64,000 nucleotides of DNA from Nocardia jinanensis (GTDB taxonomy: Bacteria; Actinomycetota; Actinomycetes; Mycobacteriales; Mycobacteriaceae): contig NZ_BMMH01000008.1 of NCBI RefSeq assembly GCF_014645735.1, positions 1 to 64,000 of the forward strand, written 5' to 3'. Shown here piece by piece: positions 59,301 through 64,000 of the stretch. Below the pieces are notes generated by a model. It saw only the letters and a program-made list of their open reading frames with translations, had not been told where the DNA came from and made no database searches. The position numbers and the translations under genes are program-made. Numbering within the stretch: position 1 is the first letter of the stretch; every line of letters begins with the position of its first letter.

Positions 59301-62300
59301 CGGTCTCCTTTGTCTCCGGTTAGGTTCATTGCTCTCATTGCACGGCCATCCCGAACACCTTGCTGGTGCCGACTCAAACTAGACCGGATCGTGTCGGGAT
59401 TGCGACTCGGCGTACGCTCCTGGGCCCCGTTGACGGCGCCGGGTACCAACCGGTTACCCGGATTACGCTGCGGCAGACCGGCCGCGGTACGGGTCTCGGG
59501 CTCGACTTCACTGGCCCGCCGGGCCGCTGTCCAGCCCTCGTCGCCCGGTGATTCGAAGGACGCGACGGCCTGGGAGCGATCGGTATCGGAATCCGACAGC
59601 CACGCCGACATCATCTCCGCGAAGATGGGCGTCCCGCCCAGCACGCTGTCGGTCTCCTCGGCCGGCTGCAACCGGGTCTGGAAGAACGACGCTGTTTTGG
59701 CCGGGTTGGATTTGTAGCTGTGCCGACCGGGTTCTCGTGCGGCCGCGGAGCCTTCGGCGGGTTCGGGTTCCCGCGGCAGCGCGACACCGGGCGGGTTGTC
59801 GAACCGTTCGGCGGTGTAGCCGCCGGGTTCCCGCCGCGGCAGTGCACCGGGCTCACCGGTCTGCGGGTGTCGGTTCGGCGCCGCGGCGCCCCGCTGCGGC
59901 AGGGGGTTCGAACTCTCCCGTCCCGGGCGGCCGTTCTCGGTCGGGGCACCACGCTGCGGCAGACCGCCGCCGGAGGCCGGACGCTGCGGCAGACCGGTAC
60001 CAGAACGCTGCGGCAGACCATTACCGGACGCCGGACGCTGCGGCAGACCGCTACCCGGCGCTTCCCGCCGCGACGGCAGCCCGCCGGGTGCGGCCGGGCG
60101 CTGGCTGGGCAGTTCGCCGGAGGTGTCGCGCTGTGGCAATCCTCCGCCGGTCGCCGGACCCCGCTGGCTGGGCAGTTCGCCGGAGGTGTCCCGCTGCGGC
60201 AATCCTCCGCCGGTCGCCGGACCCCGCTGGCTGGGCAGTTCGCCGGAGGTATCGCGCTGCGGTAGACCCGTGGAACCCGGCTCCCGCCGGGTGGGCAGCC
60301 CACCGGACGCCGATTCGGTGGCGGGACGCGGTTCCTGTTCACGCCGGACCGGACCACCCGCGGCCGGACCGCGCTGCGGCAAACCGGAGGCTCCGCCGTC
60401 GCGAGTCGGAGCCCCGTTGGCACCCGGATCCCGTTGCGGCAGACCGCCCGACCGCTGCTGACGAGTAGGCAGCGATCCGAGGCCGCGCGGCGGCGCGGCG
60501 GTCTCGGACGCGGCTTCGGTCGAAGTTTCTTCCGGGCGAGCCGGGGCGGCCTCTCGGCGACTTCCCGGGGCCCCGTTGACGCCGGGCTGACGCTGCGGCA
60601 ATCCGCCCGTACCCGGCTGCGGCAATCCGCCCGTACCCGGCTGCGGCAATCCGCCCGTACCCGGCTGCGGCAATCCGCCCGTACCCGGCTGCGGCAATCC
60701 GCCCGTACCCGGCTGCGGCAATCCGCCCGTACCCGGCTGCGGTGAGCCGGCGGTACCCGGCTGCCGCTGCGGCAGCCCACCCGGACCGATCTTGGTCTCC
60801 CGTGGCGGCGGGCCACCCGCGGCCGATCCGCCCGGAGTACGCGGCGGCAAGGTGGGCGTGGCACCTTCGCCGGTCCCACGCGGCGGCAGGGTCGGCGTGG
60901 CACCGCCGCCACCCGAACCCAGATTGCGTTTGGGCAAACTGGCCGCGGCCAGTTTGCCGCGCTGCGCGGTACTGCCCGCGCTGGCCTCCCGGAGGCTGGT
61001 GGTCCCCTGCTCACCCTCGCGCAGGCCACCGGCCATGGCGTTGCCCGGCTGCCGCTGCGGCAGCCCACCGGCGCCCAGCGGCGCCGGGGTGGCCGGACGC
61101 TCCGGCGGCTTGGGCCGTTCGACGGCCGGCAGCGGACCGCTCATACCGGGATCGACGGTGACCATCATGTTGCCGGCCGCCGTGCGGCTGATGCCGCGGG
61201 TCTGCATGGAGGGTCCGCCCGGCCCGCCGCGCAGCGCGGCCGCGGCAGCCTCGTCCGGGGATTCCTCGGGCTTCTTCTTCCCGGTGTCGTTCGCGACGAG
61301 GGGCTGCGGCCCGGAGCCGGTCGCCAGCGGGAGGATCTGGGTCTCCCCGGCGACGATCAGGCTCATCGGCACGTGCACGGTGACGGTCACACCCGGATCG
61401 CGGGCCGTATCGAAGGTCGGGCGCAGCCGCACGTTGAGACCGTGCCGTTCCGCGAGCCGGCCCACGACGAACAGACCCATGTGCCGCGCGGTATCCGGAC
61501 CGGGTTCGGCGGTGTTCTCCAGTCGGCGGTTGATCTCGGCCATCTCGCTCGGCGGCATACCGATACCGCGGTCGGCGACCTCGATGAGCAGACCCTGATC
61601 GTGTGCCTGGGCGAAGGTGAACTTCACATCCGTCTCCGGCGGCGAAGCGCGCAGAGCGTTGTCCAAGAGTTCGGCGAACAGGTGCGCCATATCGGAGGCG
61701 GCCGGTTCGATCAGCGCACCGCGCGGGGTGGCACCGAGTTTGACGCGCTCGTAATCCTCGACCTCGGAGATCGCGGCGCGCAGGACGTCGGCGATCTCGA
61801 CGGGCGCGGACTTGGCGCGACGCTGTTTGGTACCGGCGAGAATCAGCAGGTTGTCGCCGTTACGGCGCATACGCGCGGCGAGATGGTCCAGCCGGAAGAG
61901 GTTCTCCAGCAGGCGCGGGTCCTTCTCGTCGTACTCCATCGCCTCGATGAGGCTGAGCTGATGGTCGACGAGGGACTTACTGCGCCGGGCCAGGGTCTCG
62001 AACATATCGTTGACCTGGGAACGCATCTGCGCCTGATCACTGGCCAGGCGCAGCGCCTGCCCGTGGATATCGTCGATCGCGCGCGCGAGCTGGCCGATCT
62101 CCTCCTCGGACCGGATGGGCATCGGTTCGAGCGGCACTTCTTCCGGCGAGGCACCGGTACGGAGCTGGGCGACCTCGTCGGGCAGATCGCTCTCGGCCAC
62201 TCGCAGGGCGGCCAGGCGCAGCCGGTGCAGCGGCACGATCATCGACCGGGCCACGAACACCGCGAGCAGCAGCGCCGCCAGAATCGTCAGCAGCACGACG

Positions 62301-63223
62301 ATCGAGTAGACGACCGCGTCGGAGAGGGCCTTGTCGGCCATCGTCCGCACACCGTCGTCGATCGAGGAGGTGGCTTCGGCGATCAGTTTGTCGGTGGTCC
62401 CGGTGCTGTCCAGCAGGGACTGCCGGGCCTCGCCCAGCGGCAGCCGACCGGCCTGCGCCTCGGGGGTCTCGAGCATTCCGGCACGATTGTCGATGCCCTG
62501 GCGCAGGATCGCGATATCGGGATCCTCGGCGTTGTAGCGCTGGCTCAGAATGTTCAGCAGTGCGCGTTCGGTATTGGTCGCGGTGCGGTAGGCCTGCTCA
62601 CCGGATTCCTGGTTGCGCAGCAGTTCGGCCGCGGCGGTGATCTCACCGACCATGGTGGAACGCAGGTTCAGCGCGTCGACGAGCCGGAGTTTCGCCGGGT
62701 CGATCGATGCGTCACCGACCTCTCCGAGGATGGCCTCCACGGCCCGGACACCGGCGTTACGCGCTTTGTCGAGAACCTGCACGGCCTGAGCCGGGGGCAG
62801 ATTCGACGGCGCCATGCCGGCGGCACGAACTCCCTTGGCCTGATCGATCATCTCGGTGAGCGCCTGCCGGGCCACCGGTAGATCGTCGAGTTCGCCGAGC
62901 GCGGATTCGGCCGCGGCGATCGCTTCGTCCAGGGTGGTCAGGTTTTCCTCGGTGACCATCGAGCGGCCCGGCGCGATGGCGATCACCTGAGAGCCCGCCG
63001 TCGCGGACGTGGCCGTACTGAGATCGAGGACGGAAGGAACGATGCTGACGTTCTCCGAAGCGGAACCCAGCCGGTTCGCGTTGCTCCATTCCGCCGAGAT
63101 CCTGGACACGCCGAGCCCGACCGCGACCGCCAATGGCACAGCCAGCACGGCCGTAACCTTCCAGCGAAGGTCCCAGTTACTCAGCGCCCAGCGCTTCGTG
63201 CCGGACCTAGCGGCGTCACGCAT
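59297..63223 (-). CDS. conservon sensor histidine kinase (CvnA-like) with repeat-rich C-terminal tail, 1308 aa
   Basis: MRDAARSGTKRWALSNWDLR; a GTG two codons earlier is the alternative. Membrane segments at ~22-42 and ~305-330 enclose a nitrate/sulfonate-sensing (NIT-like) extracellular domain. HAMP, then the dimerisation region (SLVDHQLSLIEAMEYDEKDP, RLDHLAARMRRNGDNLL) and the ATPase (ELLDNALRASPPETDVKF, VADRGIGMPPSEMAEI). After about residue 630 the chain becomes a ~650-residue Gly/Pro/Gln/Arg tail rich in GLPQR, with a 21-aa and an 8-aa tandem repeat. This tail is much longer than the catalytic part and probably disordered. Long leader with A/T-rich stretch upstream. Confidence 0.88.
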   Translation of the reverse strand: MRDAARSGTKRWALSNWDLRWKVTAVLAVPLAVAVGLGVSRISAEWSNANRLGSASENVSIVPSVLDLSTATSATAGSQVIAIAPGRSMVTEENLTTLDEAIAAAESALGELDDLPVARQALTEMIDQAKGVRAAGMAPSNLPPAQAVQVLDKARNAGVRAVEAILGEVGDASIDPAKLRLVDALNLRSTMVGEITAAAELLRNQESGEQAYRTATNTERALLNILSQRYNAEDPDIAILRQGIDNRAGMLETPEAQAGRLPLGEARQSLLDSTGTTDKLIAEATSSIDDGVRTMADKALSDAVVYSIVVLLTILAALLLAVFVARSMIVPLHRLRLAALRVAESDLPDEVAQLRTGASPEEVPLEPMPIRSEEEIGQLARAIDDIHGQALRLASDQAQMRSQVNDMFETLARRSKSLVDHQLSLIEAMEYDEKDPRLLENLFRLDHLAARMRRNGDNLLILAGTKQRRAKSAPVEIADVLRAAISEVEDYERVKLGATPRGALIEPAASDMAHLFAELLDNALRASPPETDVKFTFAQAHDQGLLIEVADRGIGMPPSEMAEINRRLENTAEPGPDTARHMGLFVVGRLAERHGLNVRLRPTFDTARDPGVTVTVHVPMSLIVAGETQILPLATGSGPQPLVANDTGKKKPEESPDEAAAAALRGGPGGPSMQTRGISRTAAGNMMVTVDPGMSGPLPAVERPKPPERPATPAPLGAGGLPQRQPGNAMAGGLREGEQGTTSLREASAGSTAQRGKLAAASLPKRNLGSGGGGATPTLPPRGTGEGATPTLPPRTPGGSAAGGPPPRETKIGPGGLPQRQPGTAGSPQPGTGGLPQPGTGGLPQPGTGGLPQPGTGGLPQPGTGGLPQPGTGGLPQRQPGVNGAPGSRREAAPARPEETSTEAASETAAPPRGLGSLPTRQQRSGGLPQRDPGANGAPTRDGGASGLPQRGPAAGGPVRREQEPRPATESASGGLPTRREPGSTGLPQRDTSGELPSQRGPATGGGLPQRDTSGELPSQRGPATGGGLPQRDTSGELPSQRPAAPGGLPSRREAPGSGLPQRPASGNGLPQRSGTGLPQRPASGGGLPQRGAPTENGRPGRESSNPLPQRGAAAPNRHPQTGEPGALPRREPGGYTAERFDNPPGVALPREPEPAEGSAAAREPGRHSYKSNPAKTASFFQTRLQPAEETDSVLGGTPIFAEMMSAWLSDSDTDRSQAVASFESPGDEGWTAARRASEVEPETRTAAGLPQRNPGNRLVPGAVNGAQERTPSRNPDTIRSSLSRHQQGVRDGRAMRAMNLTGDKGDR
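60101..60250. repeat. 63-bp tandem repeats within the kinase gene
   Basis: The segment CTGGCTGGGCAGTTCGCCGG starts at 60101, 60164 and 60227 (period 63 bp, 21 codons). On the minus strand the unit encodes RDTSGELPSQRGPATGGGLP plus Q, two full copies and a third partial one. Confidence 0.85.
60601..60744. repeat. six exact 24-bp tandem repeats within the kinase gene
   Basis: ATCCGCCCGTACCCGGCTGC starts at 60601, 60625, 60649, 60673, 60697 and 60721; a degenerate seventh follows at 60745. The unit is 24 bp and encodes GTGGLPQP on the minus strand. The identity of the copies shows recent expansion; copy number should vary between strains. Confidence 0.9.
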
Positions 63224-63538
63224 TCCCACTCACTTTCCAACCTGGCCCCAGCCATGCACCATCAGCGGAACTCCACACTCGCAATAGTGGCTCGACGGGT
63301 GGAGCTGCCCGTGGGTCGCGGCTGGCCGAGAAATTGCGTCTACGACGGACCGAATTTGTGTCATCAGATTCTAACGGATCAATAACTTCTTGGTGTACTC
63401 AGCCCGGGTTCACGCACATTGACCAGCCGGTTACAGGCATAAGCCATGGTCGCGACACCCGACGGGGGGTCGCGTGAAGTCTGCCACAATCGTGCTGATC
63501 TATCGAGGCGAGGATCGCTGCGAGGCTAGGGAGCACGG
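63224..63538. other. 315-bp divergent promoter region
   Basis: Between the kinase operon (left) and the acyl-CoA synthetase gene (right). It is A/T-richer than average. ATTCTA at 63368-63373 is TAGAAT on the minus strand, a good -10 element for the kinase operon, which would give a leader of about 140 bases. TTGACC at 63418 is a weak -35 for the right-hand gene. Confidence 0.4.
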
Positions 63539-64000
63539 GTGAACGCGAGGAACGAGTATCGACCGGTCTATCAGACCAGCTTGGTCGATCCGGCCGAGTT
63601 CTGGACCCGCGCAGCCTCGGCTGTCGATTGGGATCTGCCCCCTGAACAGGCTCTCGACACCGACAGACGAACCTCGCGATGGTTCCCGGGCGCCCGTCTC
63701 AACACCTGCTACAACGCCCTCGACCGGCATATCGCCGCCGGCCGCGCCGAGCAGGCGGCACTGATCTACGACTCGGCGATGACCGGTGCGAAACGGGTCT
63801 TCAGCTACGGCGAACTCCGCGACGAGGTCGCCCTTTTCGCCGGAGCCATGCGCGACCTGGGCGTAACCGCCGGTGACCGGGTCGTTATCTACCTGCCGAT
63901 GATTCCCGAGGCAGTGATCGCGATGCTGGCCTGTGCCCGCATCGGAGCAGTGCATTCGGTGGTTTTCGGCGGATTCGCCGCTCCCGAGCTCGCCGCCCGT
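63539..64000 (+). CDS. acyl-CoA synthetase (propionyl/acetyl-CoA synthetase type), 3' end off window
   Basis: GTG start MNARNEYRPVYQTSLVDPAE, preceded by AGGGAG. WFPGARLNTCYNALDRHIAA is the ACAS_N domain end of acetyl- and propionyl-CoA synthetases; FSYGELRDEVALFAGAMRDL and RVVIYLPMIPEAVIAMLACA begin the AMP-binding domain, with IGAVHSVVFGGFA. The catalytic Lys and the P-loop lie outside the window. NTCYNALDRHI (instead of NVAYNCVDRHV) favours the PrpE-like propionate branch; this is not decisive. Confidence 0.88.
   Translation, partial: MNARNEYRPVYQTSLVDPAEFWTRAASAVDWDLPPEQALDTDRRTSRWFPGARLNTCYNALDRHIAAGRAEQAALIYDSAMTGAKRVFSYGELRDEVALFAGAMRDLGVTAGDRVVIYLPMIPEAVIAMLACARIGAVHSVVFGGFAAPELAAR

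Noticed and set aside
1..64000. tRNA, rRNA, riboswitch, insertion sequence or prophage
   Set aside because: Reading both strands I saw no T-arm or rRNA-like sequence, no transposase or integrase motif and no recognised riboswitch core; a covariance-model search would be needed to exclude small RNAs.

Overview
The window is about 70% GC and densely coded. GTG and TTG starts are common, many genes overlap by 1-4 bases, and at least two genes look leaderless. The gene families point to an actinomycete of the order Mycobacteriales, most like Nocardia: a CpnT-like WXG100-type protein, MT0933-like small antitoxin proteins, an Rv2326c-like fused ECF transporter, a three-domain LigD, a kinase/roadblock/DUF742/GTPase conservon, and an AfsR/SARP regulator. 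This is a family-level inference. No rRNA or tRNA gene, transposase, phage gene or CRISPR array was recognised.

Layout. 1-3345: the 5' part of a large secreted-toxin-like gene running off the left edge, then small proteins. 3482-6031: an AraC regulator, a DHFR-fold protein, a membrane protein and an NmrA-type reductase. 6299-7599: a VapBC-type toxin-antitoxin pair with a perfect operator, then a truncated-looking DsbA-like protein. 7649-14986: the most striking locus. A DrrAB-like ABC exporter and a ferredoxin/P450/DUF4097 operon lie on either side of a 1056-aa SARP-type regulator gene. Both operon promoters carry the same four spaced TCAG repeats at the same distance from the ATG, so they look like one regulon. 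15164-17088 is gene-poor with decayed remnants. 17089-22200: an orphan EgtD-like methyltransferase, an MFS transporter, a sugar epimerase, DUF1330 and an adenylate cyclase. 22419-33525: a CocE hydrolase with 29-bp tandem repeats upstream, a methyltransferase/XRE-cupin divergent pair, an NlpC/P60 protein, a thiolase, an MBL hydrolase, an EamA exporter, and a phosphatase with a DUF5919 regulator.

33535-41851 is a narK-narGHJI respiratory nitrate reductase operon. narK and narG are joined by a 68-codon repeat-derived ORF that overlaps both genes. 42155-49139: an RluA-type pseudouridine synthase, a phosphodiesterase, an AraC regulator, a CDF metal exporter with a probable leaderless promoter and operator, and an ECF transporter (fused S-A-A protein plus T). 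49290-52068: LigD between two paralogous MT0933-like proteins. 52103-56174: an MBL hydrolase, an enoyl-CoA hydratase, an aldo/keto reductase and an XRE/membrane-protein pair. 56298-64000: a fused carboxyltransferase, the four-gene conservon whose kinase has a repeat-rich C-terminal tail, and the start of an acyl-CoA synthetase gene at the right edge.
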